A DNA stretch of 64,000 bases from Alistipes sp. GTDB lineage: Bacteria; Bacteroidota; Bacteroidia; Bacteroidales; Rikenellaceae. Position numbers and translations under genes: made by a program. Where the stretch lies: positions 1 to 64,000 of the forward strand of contig JAFZFR010000080.1 of the NCBI GenBank assembly GCA_017555805.1, read 5' to 3'. The notes beneath the pieces were generated by a model, which saw only the letters and a program-made list of their open reading frames with translations, searched no databases and was not told the origin of the DNA. Of the stretch, positions 7,256-16,513 are shown piece by piece. The stretch's first letter is position 1. Every line of letters starts with the position of its first letter.

Positions 7256-9187
7256 TTATTTACGCTTCGCCTGCTGACGAGCCATCTCCTCCTGCTGGCG
7301 CATCAACTCCTCGTAACGAAGCTGGAACTTCGACTTCTTCTTGTTCTTCTGCTTGGCCTTGTTCTGCTCCATAATGTAGCGAATCTTATCATCATCCACA
7401 AAACGGCGCATACTAGTCATCTGAATCATTGTGATGAGCTGTGACAAGAGGTAGTAGTAGCACAAACCTGATGCGTAGTCGTTAAACCAGAAGAGCATCA
7501 TCACTGGCATCATATATACCATCATAAACTTCATACCTGCCATCTGACCCGATGCAGCAGAGTTCTGCTGGTAGTTCACATACGAGAAGCCAATCATCGC
7601 AACACTCATCAGCAAGCAGAAGAGGCTGACATGGTCGCCATAGAATGGGATTGTGAATGGAAGGTCGATAATGCTATCGTAAGATGACAAGTCGTCGGCC
7701 CACAAGAATGACTTACCACGCAACTCGATGCTCACTGGGAAGAAGCGGAACAGAGCCCACAACAGAGGCAACTGAATGAGCATTGGCAAGCAACCACCCA
7801 TAGGGCTGATGCCAGCCTTCTTGTAGAGATTCATCATCTCCTGCTGCTTCTTCATAGCATCCTCCTGACGAGGGTACTTTGCATTCAAGGCATCCATCTC
7901 TGGCTTGATAACACGCATCTTGGCAGTCGAGAGGTAGCTCTTGTATGTCAATGGGAAGATCAGGAGCTTAACCAGCACGGTCAAAATCAAGATGATGATA
8001 CCGAAGTTAGAGATATACTTGCTCAGGAAATCAAACACAGGGATAACCACCCAGCGGTTGAACCAGCCAACAAGCCAGCCACCCAGCGGAATGAGGCGCT
8101 CCATAGCGATGCTCTCGCCGTTAGCACCCACGATATCCTGAAGGATAGGATACTTGTTAGGACCACAGTAGATTGAGAAGTTGTAAGAGGTGGTCTGTGG
8201 AGTGTAATTCACACCCATACGCGATGTGTAGTACTTCAGGTAACCAGAGCCCTTCGCCTCGGTTGTGAAGCCCATATCGGCATATGCGAAGTTAGAGTGA
8301 GCGATGAATGTCTGCGAGAAGAACTGCTGGCGGAATGCCACCCAGTTTACCTCGCTCTGCACCTGCTCCGACTTGCTATCCTCGCTCATACCCAGGTCCT
8401 CAACACCATCCTCGCCAGGCAGGCGGTAAGAGAGTGTTGTGTACATATTCTCGGTCTTGTAGCTGCGCTCGTTCTGGAATGTGCGGTTGCTCCAGGTAAG
8501 ACCCAGAGTAGACTGCTGCGCCATCACTGGCGAGAGGTTCTCCAATCTTACATTGAAGTCAATCAAATAGTCGCGTGAAGGCTCCTTCTTGTCATAGAGA
8601 GTGTACTCATAGACGATGTAAGCACCCGGGCTCACTTCAAGGCGCATCGCAAGAGTCTGATAATCCTCTGCGCGGCGCACGCCCTCGGTTGAGAAGATGT
8701 ACTCCGAAGTGTTTACCTTCACATTATTGAGTCCATTCTTCACATAGAACTCCATATCGAACATTGCTGTCTCAGGGTCAAATAACGAAATCTTCTCGTT
8801 GCGCTCGCCCTTTGGAGCATACTTTGTGTAATCCTCCAACACAGCCTTTGTCATCATACCGCCTCGGGTAGTGAACTCTACCGACAAGAGGTCGTTTGAC
8901 ATTGTGAGACTCTGCTCCTGTGCCGACTTGGCTGCCACGAGAGTCTCACCAAAAAGCTCCTTCTCGCGCTGCAAAGCCAACTCTGCTGCGCTCAACTGCA
9001 AACTATCAGAATTCTCTGCGACTGACTCAGCAGCGGCCTGAGCCTGCTGCTCTGCAAGTGCCTGCTCCTCGACCTGCACCTGCGCCATATACTCTTTATA
9101 CTTTGTTTGCTGACGAGAGTTGTAAGCCATATAGCCGATGAAAATCATCGACATAAGGACAACTCCAATGACTGTTTTCTTATCCAT
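7256..9187 (-). CDS. yidC: Membrane protein insertase YidC
   Basis: YidC/Oxa1 family insertase, 643 residues. It starts with an N-terminal membrane anchor (MDKKTVIGVVLMSMIFIGYM), then a Gln/Ala-rich linker, a large periplasmic beta domain (about residues 80-350), and the conserved five-segment core with the cytoplasmic loop and GGCLPMLIQLPLLWALF near residue 470. A strongly basic tail (KQKNKKKSK ... RQQAKRK) follows, as expected for ribosome contact. It starts 19 nt after the pyrG stop and is probably in the same transcript; the shared terminator at 7202-7234 closes it. Confidence 0.97.
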   Translation of the reverse strand: MDKKTVIGVVLMSMIFIGYMAYNSRQQTKYKEYMAQVQVEEQALAEQQAQAAAESVAENSDSLQLSAAELALQREKELFGETLVAAKSAQEQSLTMSNDLLSVEFTTRGGMMTKAVLEDYTKYAPKGERNEKISLFDPETAMFDMEFYVKNGLNNVKVNTSEYIFSTEGVRRAEDYQTLAMRLEVSPGAYIVYEYTLYDKKEPSRDYLIDFNVRLENLSPVMAQQSTLGLTWSNRTFQNERSYKTENMYTTLSYRLPGEDGVEDLGMSEDSKSEQVQSEVNWVAFRQQFFSQTFIAHSNFAYADMGFTTEAKGSGYLKYYTSRMGVNYTPQTTSYNFSIYCGPNKYPILQDIVGANGESIAMERLIPLGGWLVGWFNRWVVIPVFDFLSKYISNFGIIILILTVLVKLLIFPLTYKSYLSTAKMRVIKPEMDALNAKYPRQEDAMKKQQEMMNLYKKAGISPMGGCLPMLIQLPLLWALFRFFPVSIELRGKSFLWADDLSSYDSIIDLPFTIPFYGDHVSLFCLLMSVAMIGFSYVNYQQNSAASGQMAGMKFMMVYMMPVMMLFWFNDYASGLCYYYLLSQLITMIQMTSMRRFVDDDKIRYIMEQNKAKQKNKKKSKFQLRYEELMRQQEEMARQQAKRK

Positions 9188-9206
9188 TTCTATTTTTTAA
9201 AAATTA

Positions 9207-10856
9207 CTACTTCTCTGCCTTCTCCTCAGCCTTCTTTGCCTTCTGGAAATCCAACGCTGCAGCAACGAATGAGACGAACAATGGAGCTGGCGTTGCTACT
9301 GTGCTATGGTACTCTGGGTTGAAGAGTGTACCAACAAACCAAGGGTGACCCTGCAACTCGACAGCCTCTACCAAGCCTGTCTCAGGGTTTGTACCCACAG
9401 CCTTCATACCTGCCTGCTCAAACTGCTCGAGGTAAGCGCTGTTGAACTCATAACGGTGGCGGTGACGCTCAACGATAGACTCCTTGCCGTAAGCCTTTGC
9501 GATGGTTGAGCCCTTCTTCAACGAGCAAGCGTAACCACCCAGACGCATAATTGTACCATCCTTCAAAGTCACCTTCTTCTGCTCCTCCATAATGTCTACC
9601 ACAGGGCTCTTTGTCTGTGGGTCCATCTCGCGCGAGTTAGCGTCGCTGATGCCCAACACATTGCGTGCGAACTCAACAACTGCGCTCTCCATACCGAGGC
9701 AAACACCAAAGAAAGGAACATTGTTCTCGCGTGCATAGCGAACAGCCTCCATCTTGCCATCGAAGCCACGAACACCCGAACCAGGAGCAACGAACACGCC
9801 CGATACACCACCGAGCAACTCGGCTACATTACCTGCGTTAATCTCCTCGGCAGCCACATAGTGCACCTTCACCTTGCAGTTGTTGGCAGCACCAGCGTGG
9901 ATGAATGACTCGTTGATTGACTTATAAGCATCTGGCAACTCGGTGTACTTACCCACCAAAGCGACCTCAACACGCTTGCTTGGGTTCTTAATCTTCTCAA
10001 CGAACTCGCTCCAAGCCGACATATCTGGCTCGCCGTTATCCTCGATACCCAACTTACGGAGGATTACATCGTCCAAGTGCTGCTCGCGCATGCTCAATGG
10101 CACCTCATAGATTGTTGGCTTATCAACTGACTCCACAACGGCGTCTTGTGTAACATTACAGAACAGAGCCACCTTGCGGCGTACATCCTCTGGCAGGCTG
10201 TGCTCGGCACGCAATACCAATACATCTGGCTGCACTCCCTCCGACTGCAACTCCTTCACAGAGTGCTGTGTTGGCTTTGTCTTGAGCTCGCTCGCTACTG
10301 CCATATAAGGCACCCACGCCAAGTGGATGAGCAATGAGTTCTGATAACCCAACTCGTTACGCAACTGACGAACAGACTCGATGTAAGGCAATGACTCGAT
10401 ATCACCCACAGTACCACCAATCTCCGAGATGATTACATCATACTTCTTTGTTGCGCCGAGCAACTGCACGCGACGCTTAATCTCGTCGGTGATGTGAGGG
10501 ATAACCTGAACGGTCTTACCCATATACTCGCCGCGACGCTCCTTCTCGAGGATGCTCTGATAAATCTTACCTGTTGTTACTGTGTTATTTGTTGTAGTGG
10601 TGATTGAGGTGAAACGCTCGTAGTGACCCAAGTCGAGGTCACACTCTGTACCATCCTCTGTCACATAGCTCTCGCCGTGCTCATAAGGGTTCAAGCGTCC
10701 TGGGTCAGCATTGATGTATGGATCAAACTTCTGAACCGTTACAGAATAACCGCGTGCCTGCAACAGACGCGCTACAGATGCAGAGATAACACCCTTACCC
10801 AGTGATGATGCCACACCTCCAGTCACGAAGATGTACTTTGGCTTGCTCAATTTCAT
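9207..10856 (-). CDS. pyrG: CTP synthase PyrG
   Basis: Makes CTP from UTP, ATP and glutamine. Full length at 549 residues, with an N-terminal synthetase domain (KYIFVTGGVASSLGKGV, and DPYINADPGRLNPYEHGE) and a C-terminal class I glutamine amidotransferase domain with nucleophile Cys in FFGVCLGM and the final HPWFVGTLFNPEYHS. It is followed by yidC at 19 nt and preceded by a DUF349 gene 120 nt upstream; the gap holds a hairpin. Confidence 0.98.
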   Translation of the reverse strand: MKLSKPKYIFVTGGVASSLGKGVISASVARLLQARGYSVTVQKFDPYINADPGRLNPYEHGESYVTEDGTECDLDLGHYERFTSITTTTNNTVTTGKIYQSILEKERRGEYMGKTVQVIPHITDEIKRRVQLLGATKKYDVIISEIGGTVGDIESLPYIESVRQLRNELGYQNSLLIHLAWVPYMAVASELKTKPTQHSVKELQSEGVQPDVLVLRAEHSLPEDVRRKVALFCNVTQDAVVESVDKPTIYEVPLSMREQHLDDVILRKLGIEDNGEPDMSAWSEFVEKIKNPSKRVEVALVGKYTELPDAYKSINESFIHAGAANNCKVKVHYVAAEEINAGNVAELLGGVSGVFVAPGSGVRGFDGKMEAVRYARENNVPFFGVCLGMESAVVEFARNVLGISDANSREMDPQTKSPVVDIMEEQKKVTLKDGTIMRLGGYACSLKKGSTIAKAYGKESIVERHRHRYEFNSAYLEQFEQAGMKAVGTNPETGLVEAVELQGHPWFVGTLFNPEYHSTVATPAPLFVSFVAAALDFQKAKKAEEKAEK

Positions 10857-10915
10857 AATCTTATCAATGTTAAATATTTACCTATTTTATCCTAACTATC
10901 CTTTTTCATCGCAAC

Positions 10916-10950
10916 GGTCGGGCTCGCGGCGTTGAGCCCCGAATCCGACC
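10916..10950 (-). other. Hairpin in the pyrG leader / DUF349-pyrG gap
   Basis: GGTCGG (10916-10921) pairs with CCGACC (10945-10950), and inside it GGGCTC (10920-10925) pairs with GAGCCC (10934-10939), so two alternative stems overlap. On the minus strand there is no T-run after it, so it is not a clear intrinsic terminator. It may be a processing or attenuation structure before pyrG. Confidence 0.4.
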
Positions 10951-10976
10951 TCGCGTATAAATCTCTCTCTTTTCTT

Positions 10977-12944
10977 CTACTCCTTGCTATCGCCACCCTC
11001 CGAAGAGTAACTGTCGATAAGGTTAATCTTCTCGATTGTGAGTTGCAACTCTTGCTTTGCCTTTGCAATCTTGTCGCGGATGTCGGCAATCATCGCATCA
11101 GCATTCTTCGACTTCGAGAAGAAACCAATGTTGTTCTCCAGCAGAGCAATATCCTGCTCCATCTGGCGCACTTTATTATAAAGTCGCTCACGCTCCGAGC
11201 GCATACGCTTCTCGGCGCCCGACTTCATACCCTGCAGACGCTCCTTAAAGCGGTTCATCGAGCGGTCGCGCTCCGAGCCACGCAATACGGCAAACATTGC
11301 ATCCACAGCCTCCTTATACTTCTTCTGCACCGCATCCTTCTGCTTGATTGGCACATAACCAATCTCGCTCCAGCGGCGCTGGAAATCCTTAATCATATCG
11401 TAGCCGCCCGCCTTGATGTCGGCCGCGTGCATCTGCTCGATAAGAGCCAACTTCTTCTGCAGGTTCACCTCGTGCTCATCCTCGATGCTTGCAAAGTGCT
11501 TCGCCTTGCGCTCGAAGAAGTTGTCACACGCCGCGCGGAATCGCTTCCACACCTGGTCGGCATAACGGCGCGACACGGCACCCACCTGCTTCCACTTTGC
11601 CTGGAGGGCAATCAACTCCTCGGTTGCGTGCTTCCAGTCCTCACTGTTCTGCAGAGCCTCGGCTGCCTCGCAAATCTCCTGCTTGAGTTGCAAATTATGC
11701 TCCATCTCGCTCTTCACGCCCTCGTAGAACTTGCGCTTCGCCTCAAAGAAGCGGTCGCACGCTGCACGGAAGCGCTCATAGATGCGTGTATTATCCTTCT
11801 TTGGCGCAAAACCAATCGTGCGCCATATCTTCTGAATCTCAATCAGGCGCTCGCTCGCCTTGTTCCACTCCTTGCGTGAAGAGTAAGGGTGGTCAGCCAA
11901 CGCCTCGGTCTTTGCACACAACTCGCTCTTAAGTTCAAGATTCTTCATCTGCTCCTGCTTGATAGCATCGAAGTACTCCTGATGCTGCTTGTTGATGCGG
12001 CTCGAAGCGGTCTTGAAGCGCTCCCACAGAACCTCCTTATACTCATTTGCCACAGGACCTGTCTCGCGCCACTCGTCGTGCAACTTCTGCAACTTGTGGA
12101 ACGCCTCGACAATCGAAGGCTCGGTAATCAACGCCTCCGCCTGCTCGCAGAGTTGTATCTTCTGCTCGTAATTCTTCTTAAGGTCGAGGTCACGCAGCTC
12201 CTTGTTAATCTTGATGAAGTTGTAGAAGTTCTCAACATGGAGATTGTATGTCTCCCACACATCCTTCACCTTCTGCTGCGGCACAAGACCCGTATCCTTC
12301 CAACGCTGCTGTAACTCGCGGAACTTTGCAAATGTAGAGTTCAGAGCCTCATCCGAGTTCACCAACTCCTTCAACTCCTCAATGATGGCGAGTTTTACCT
12401 TGAGGTTCTCCTCCTTGATGCTGTCAAGGTTAGAGATATACTCGTCACGGCGAGTGCGGTAGAGCTTGAACAGATCCTTGAGCTTAACCTCCAGAGCATC
12501 CACCTGTGGAACGAACTCGGCGCCCTCGCCCGCCTCCGCCTCAAAGTTGCGGCGCGCAGCATCTACCTCGGCGCGGTGGAGTTTATAGAAGGCAATCTTG
12601 ATAGCCTCGACACTCTTGCGGAGAATCTGCACTGGCTCGGTTGCCAGCAACGACTCAAACAACTCGACAAGCTCCTGCTTTGTCTTGCTGCTCAAATCAT
12701 CCTTATCAACATCTGCCGCCGAGAGCTCCTCCTGTGTCTCCTCGCCAATGGCAAGACCCGCCTTCTCGGCGTCAAGAGCAGCATCCTCCTCCGAAAAATC
12801 AGCCGCAATAGCAGCCTCTACATTAGTTTCATCAATCAGGGCAGCACTCTCTTCTGCCTGATCCTCAACAGTTACATTTAGCGCATTATCGGCATCGCCG
12901 ATAGGCTCCACTGGAGCCGCGTGGAAAGAATTTTCAGTAGTCAT
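10977..12944 (-). CDS. DUF349 repeat protein
   Basis: 655 residues with an acidic, alanine-rich N-terminal 90 residues followed by about five DUF349 repeats of roughly 70 residues, each built around a Trp (QQRWKDTGLVP, HDEWRETGPV, QKIWRTIGFAP, QAKWKQVGAV, QRRWSEIGYVP) and a following W-x-RF-like helix. The C-terminus is a charged coiled coil. DUF349 proteins are alpha-helical and common in Bacteroidetes; no precise role is established. It is upstream of pyrG on the same strand. Confidence 0.88.
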   Translation of the reverse strand: MTTENSFHAAPVEPIGDADNALNVTVEDQAEESAALIDETNVEAAIAADFSEEDAALDAEKAGLAIGEETQEELSAADVDKDDLSSKTKQELVELFESLLATEPVQILRKSVEAIKIAFYKLHRAEVDAARRNFEAEAGEGAEFVPQVDALEVKLKDLFKLYRTRRDEYISNLDSIKEENLKVKLAIIEELKELVNSDEALNSTFAKFRELQQRWKDTGLVPQQKVKDVWETYNLHVENFYNFIKINKELRDLDLKKNYEQKIQLCEQAEALITEPSIVEAFHKLQKLHDEWRETGPVANEYKEVLWERFKTASSRINKQHQEYFDAIKQEQMKNLELKSELCAKTEALADHPYSSRKEWNKASERLIEIQKIWRTIGFAPKKDNTRIYERFRAACDRFFEAKRKFYEGVKSEMEHNLQLKQEICEAAEALQNSEDWKHATEELIALQAKWKQVGAVSRRYADQVWKRFRAACDNFFERKAKHFASIEDEHEVNLQKKLALIEQMHAADIKAGGYDMIKDFQRRWSEIGYVPIKQKDAVQKKYKEAVDAMFAVLRGSERDRSMNRFKERLQGMKSGAEKRMRSERERLYNKVRQMEQDIALLENNIGFFSKSKNADAMIADIRDKIAKAKQELQLTIEKINLIDSYSSEGGDSKE

Positions 12945-12992
12945 TACATCAGTAGTTTTATATGTTACCCATTTTTATAACATACAGATGTG

Positions 12993-13000
12993 CAAATATA
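12993..13000 (-). promoter_or_regulatory. -7 element of the DUF349 gene promoter
   Basis: TATATTTG on the minus strand fits the Bacteroidetes -7 consensus TAnnTTTG and is 49 bp upstream of the DUF349 start. No clear -33 TTTG is seen at the usual distance. Confidence 0.55.
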
Positions 13001-13045
13001 AGTAAATTATCGCTTCGTTATTCGTTTTTTTGCTCGGAATTTTAT

Positions 13046-13053
13046 TATATTTG
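13046..13053 (+). promoter_or_regulatory. -7 element of the response regulator promoter
   Basis: TATATTTG on the plus strand, 15 bp before the ATG at 13069, fits TAnnTTTG and implies a very short leader. It lies back to back with the DUF349 promoter at 12993-13000. Confidence 0.5.
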
Positions 13054-13068
13054 TAAAAAAATTCAACC

Positions 13069-13731
13069 ATGGGATACAAAATATTACTTATCGACGACGA
13101 AGCCGACATTCTGGAGTTCGTAAAATACAACCTCGAGCGCGACGGTTATGAAGTACACACAGCATCCGACGGAAAGGAGGGTCTGGAGGTGGCACTCACC
13201 GTAAAACCACACCTCATCCTTCTGGATATGATGATGCCTATTATGGACGGCATCGAGACCTGCAAGGCCATCCGCGAATCAGCAACGCTGAAGAATGTGA
13301 TGGTGGTGTTCCTCTCGGCAGTAGGTTCCGAGGAGACACAGTTGCAGGGCTACAACGCTGGCGCCGACGACTATATCAACAAGCCTATCAAGATGAACAT
13401 CCTGCGCAGTCGTGTGCAGGCTATCCTCAAGCGCATCACACCCGTAGATGAGAATGCCAAGACTCCGCTGGAGATTGATGTTGAACACTATCAGGTGAAG
13501 AAGGGTGACGAGGTCATCACCCTCCCACGCAAGGAGTTCTCGTTGCTTCAGTTGCTCCACTCCGAGCCAGGCAAACTCTTCACTCGCGAGGAGATTTACA
13601 CCCGCGTATGGGGTAGTCGCGTCATCGTGGGCGACCGCACCATAGATGTTCACATCCGCAAGTTGCGCCAGAAGATTGGCGAGGACCACATCGTGACAAT
13701 CAAGGGCGTGGGTTATAAATATGAGGCTTAA
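13069..13731 (+). CDS. OmpR/PhoB-type response regulator
   Basis: 220 residues. Receiver domain with the acidic pair Asp9-Asp10, phosphoacceptor Asp53 in LILLDMMMP, Ser83 and Lys105 (INKPI); then a winged-helix DNA-binding domain from about residue 125 (LPRKEFSLLQLL, DRTIDVHIRKLRQKIG, IKGVGYKYEA). No histidine kinase is adjacent, so it is an orphan in this window. The next gene, a secreted M64 peptidase, starts 4 nt after its stop and is probably co-transcribed. Confidence 0.92.
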   Translation: MGYKILLIDDEADILEFVKYNLERDGYEVHTASDGKEGLEVALTVKPHLILLDMMMPIMDGIETCKAIRESATLKNVMVVFLSAVGSEETQLQGYNAGADDYINKPIKMNILRSRVQAILKRITPVDENAKTPLEIDVEHYQVKKGDEVITLPRKEFSLLQLLHSEPGKLFTREEIYTRVWGSRVIVGDRTIDVHIRKLRQKIGEDHIVTIKGVGYKYEA

Positions 13732-13735
13732 AGCG

Positions 13736-15031
13736 ATGAAAAAATCTTTATTTCTCTTCTTTGCGGCGCTCTTTTGCGTCGGCATTGGTCGCGCGCAGTC
13801 ATTTGAGGAAAATTTCCAAAATGCGACACTTCGCATCGATTATGTCTTTGTCGGCAACTCCTCACAGCAGATGATTGCCATCGACGAATTTGCCCGTTTT
13901 GACCGCTGGGCGGGTCGCCGAGTGAATCTCGACAGCGTTCCCGTACGCGGAAATGGCGAGGTAAAAATCATTGATGCAGAGAGTGATGCAGTTTTATACT
14001 ACAACTCCTTCTCAAGTCTTTTCCAGGAGTGGCTCACAACCGACGAGGCTTCCACCTCGACTCGCAGTTTTGAGTTCACACAACTTGTGCCACTTCCCAA
14101 ACAGAAGGTTATCGTAGAGACTACCCTATTCGACAACAAGGGCAAAATCGCAACCGCTTCGCGCCACACGCTTGACCCCGAAGATAAGTTAATTCGCAAC
14201 CTCAATGGTCGCAATGCGGTCTCACACGAATATCTCCTCAAGAGCGGCAGCAGCGAGGAGTGTATCGACATTGCCATTATGGCGGAGGGTTACACCGAGG
14301 AGGATATGAACATCTTTATGGAGGATGCCCGCGCGGCGTGCGACGAGATTATGCGCTACGAACCATTCGCACAGCATAAGCACCGCTTCAATGTCGTGGC
14401 GGTGAAGTGCCCATCGAAGCAGAGCGATGTGAGCGTTCCGCAGGATGAGAGTTGGAAGCAGACGGCCGTAAACTCAAATTTTATGACCTTCTACTCGCCT
14501 CGCTACCTCACAACCAACAGCGTACACCTTATCCACGACCAGTTGGTGGGTATCGACTACGAGCACCTGATTATCCTTGCCAACACCGACACCTACGGAG
14601 GTGGCGGCATCTACAACTCCTACACCCTCACCACCGCCCACAACCCCTATTTCAAGCCCGTTGTGGTGCACGAGTTCGGCCACTCGTTTGGCGCATTGGG
14701 TGACGAGTATTTCTACGAGCAGCCCGACCACACCGAGAATTTCTACTCGCTCGACTACGAGCCCTGGGAGCAGAACATCACCTCGCTGGTCGATTTCGAC
14801 TCAAAGTGGAAGGATATGCTCGGCAAGAATGAGAAAATCCCTACCGAGCCTACCGAAAAGCGCAAGAAGAAATATACGGTCGGCGTCTATGAGGGTGGCG
14901 GTTATATGACCAAGGGAATGTACCGCCCAGCGGTCATCTGCCGTATGCGTGACAATGTGGCTACGCAGTTCTGTCCAGTGTGCCAGAGAGCCATCGAACG
15001 CATAATTTTATACAACACCGAAGCCAAATAA
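13736..15031 (+). CDS. Secreted M64 family (IgA peptidase-like) metallopeptidase
   Basis: 431 residues from the ATG at 13736, which gives a clean signal peptide (MKKSLFLFFAALFCVGIGRAQS). An M64 N-terminal beta domain follows (about 22-165), then the catalytic domain beginning near CIDIAIMAEGYTEEDM. The zinc motif HEFGH is at residues 312-316, with the family extension SFGALGDEY. Several M64 members are annotated as IgA peptidases from one Clostridium ramosum enzyme, but substrate should not be assumed. It sits 4 nt after an orphan response regulator and ends before a strong terminator. Confidence 0.9.
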   Translation: MKKSLFLFFAALFCVGIGRAQSFEENFQNATLRIDYVFVGNSSQQMIAIDEFARFDRWAGRRVNLDSVPVRGNGEVKIIDAESDAVLYYNSFSSLFQEWLTTDEASTSTRSFEFTQLVPLPKQKVIVETTLFDNKGKIATASRHTLDPEDKLIRNLNGRNAVSHEYLLKSGSSEECIDIAIMAEGYTEEDMNIFMEDARAACDEIMRYEPFAQHKHRFNVVAVKCPSKQSDVSVPQDESWKQTAVNSNFMTFYSPRYLTTNSVHLIHDQLVGIDYEHLIILANTDTYGGGGIYNSYTLTTAHNPYFKPVVVHEFGHSFGALGDEYFYEQPDHTENFYSLDYEPWEQNITSLVDFDSKWKDMLGKNEKIPTEPTEKRKKKYTVGVYEGGGYMTKGMYRPAVICRMRDNVATQFCPVCQRAIERIILYNTEAK

Positions 15032-15054
15032 CAGGCAAAGCATAAAAATATGGC

Positions 15055-15094
15055 AAAAGCGAGGCGAAACTTACGATTTTTTCGCCTCGCTTTT
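15055..15094 (+). terminator. Intrinsic terminator after the M64 peptidase
   Basis: 14-bp stem AAAAGCGAGGCGAA with its exact complement, 12-nt loop, and a T-rich tail. It ends the response regulator-peptidase unit and lies just before the ackA promoter. Confidence 0.88.
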
Positions 15095-15124
15095 CGTTTC
15101 TTCGCACTTTATTTACTATCTTTG
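15092..15124 (+). promoter_or_regulatory. Promoter of ackA-ptb-buk with structured leader
   Basis: -7 TATCTTTG at 15117-15124 matches TAnnTTTG; a partial -33 (TTTC, 15092-15095) lies 21 nt upstream. The implied leader is about 150 nt and contains a hairpin at 15154-15179 (GCCACA pairing with TGTGGC) and a second possible stem, GTGTG (15186-15190) with CACAC (15211-15215). Confidence 0.6.
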
Positions 15125-15278
15125 GGAGTGCAAACACCATTAACTCAAAATTAGCCACACCCCACAAGGGCGATGTGGCATAAAGTGTGAGTATAGCCCA
15201 CCATCGGCGCACACATCTTTCGGCACGGCGGCGGGCCCATTGAGGAAGAAAAACACTTAAAATTAAAATAACAAAATT

Positions 15279-16490
15279 ATGATCGTATTAGTTCTTAACT
15301 GCGGTTCATCTTCGATTAAGTATCAGGTGATCGACATCGACGACAAGAGCAACGCTATGTTGGCAAAGGGTCTTGTTGACCGCATCGGTCTTCCAGAGGG
15401 AAGCCTCACTCACAAGCCAGTAGGCAAGAACAACTTTGAGTTGAAGATGCCTATTCCAGACCACACCACAGGTATCAGCCTCGTGCTCGACGCCTTGACA
15501 AATGCCGAGCACGGCGTTATCGCCGACCTCAAGGAGGTGAAGGCCGTTGGTCATCGTGTGGCTCACGGTGGTGAGTTCTTCCAGTCAAGCGCATTGGTTG
15601 ATGAGCAGGCGAAGGAGAACATCCGCTCACTCTTTGAGATTGCACCGCTGCACAACCCAGCAAACCTGGAGGGTATCCTCTCAATCGAGAAGGTATTGCC
15701 AGGCGTTCCACAGGTGGCTGTGTTCGACACATCATTCCACCAGTCAATCCCTGCAATCAACTACCTCTACGCTTTGCCATTGGAGTATTACAACAAGTAC
15801 CGCGTGCGTAAGTACGGTTTCCACGGCACAAGCCACAAGTATGTTGCAAAGGTGGGTGCCGAGATGGTAGGTCTTGATTTCGAGAATTCGAAGATTATCA
15901 CTTGCCACATCGGTAACGGTGGTTCTGTGACTGCGGTTTTGAACGGTAAGTCATTCGACACATCTATGGGCTTCTCTCCACTCGATGGTCTGGTGATGGG
16001 TACTCGTTGCGGCTCAATCGACGCCAGCGCAGCGACCTACATCGGCGAGCGCGAGGGTATGTCATACGGCGAACTCAACTCAATGATGAACAAGAAGTCG
16101 GGCGTGTTGGGTCTTACTGACGGTCTCTCAAGCGATATGCGCGACATCGACGACGCTTACGATGCAGGCAACGAGAAGGCTATCGTGGCTCGCGATATGT
16201 ACTACAACCGCGTTAAGAAGTTCGTGGGCGAGTATGCAGCCGAGATGGGCGGTGTTGATTTGATTATCTTCACTGGCGGTGTTGGCGAGAACTCTGCTGA
16301 CTTGCGCCGTTATGTATGCCAGAATATGGAGTGGATGGGCGTCTCTATCGACGAGAGCATCAACCTCAAGACTCGTGGCGTGAACACCCTGCTCTCTACA
16401 CCAGAGGCAAAGGTTAAGGTTGCCGTTATCGCAACAAACGAGGAGTTGGTAATCGCTACCGACACTTACGAAATTACAAAGAATTTGTAA
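15279..16490 (+). CDS. ackA: Acetate kinase AckA
   Basis: Interconverts acetyl phosphate plus ADP and acetate plus ATP. 403 residues, standard length, with the ASKHA signatures: NCGSSSIKYQ at the N-terminus, GHRVAHGG near residue 90, FHGTSHKYV near residue 180, CHIGNGGSV and FTGGVGENS later. The next gene, 23 nt downstream, is a phosphate butyryltransferase-type enzyme and the third a butyrate kinase-type, so the transcript pairs acetate kinase with a C4 acyl-phosphate branch. Confidence 0.97.
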   Translation: MIVLVLNCGSSSIKYQVIDIDDKSNAMLAKGLVDRIGLPEGSLTHKPVGKNNFELKMPIPDHTTGISLVLDALTNAEHGVIADLKEVKAVGHRVAHGGEFFQSSALVDEQAKENIRSLFEIAPLHNPANLEGILSIEKVLPGVPQVAVFDTSFHQSIPAINYLYALPLEYYNKYRVRKYGFHGTSHKYVAKVGAEMVGLDFENSKIITCHIGNGGSVTAVLNGKSFDTSMGFSPLDGLVMGTRCGSIDASAATYIGEREGMSYGELNSMMNKKSGVLGLTDGLSSDMRDIDDAYDAGNEKAIVARDMYYNRVKKFVGEYAAEMGGVDLIIFTGGVGENSADLRRYVCQNMEWMGVSIDESINLKTRGVNTLLSTPEAKVKVAVIATNEELVIATDTYEITKNL

Positions 16491-16513
16491 ACCATTAAAC
16501 ACTACAAAAAGAG

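Noticed and set aside
10932..11879. 315-codon Leu-rich frame antisense to the DUF349 gene
   Set aside because: The Leu/His/Ala-rich text is what reverse-complementing Glu/Lys-rich coiled-coil codons gives.
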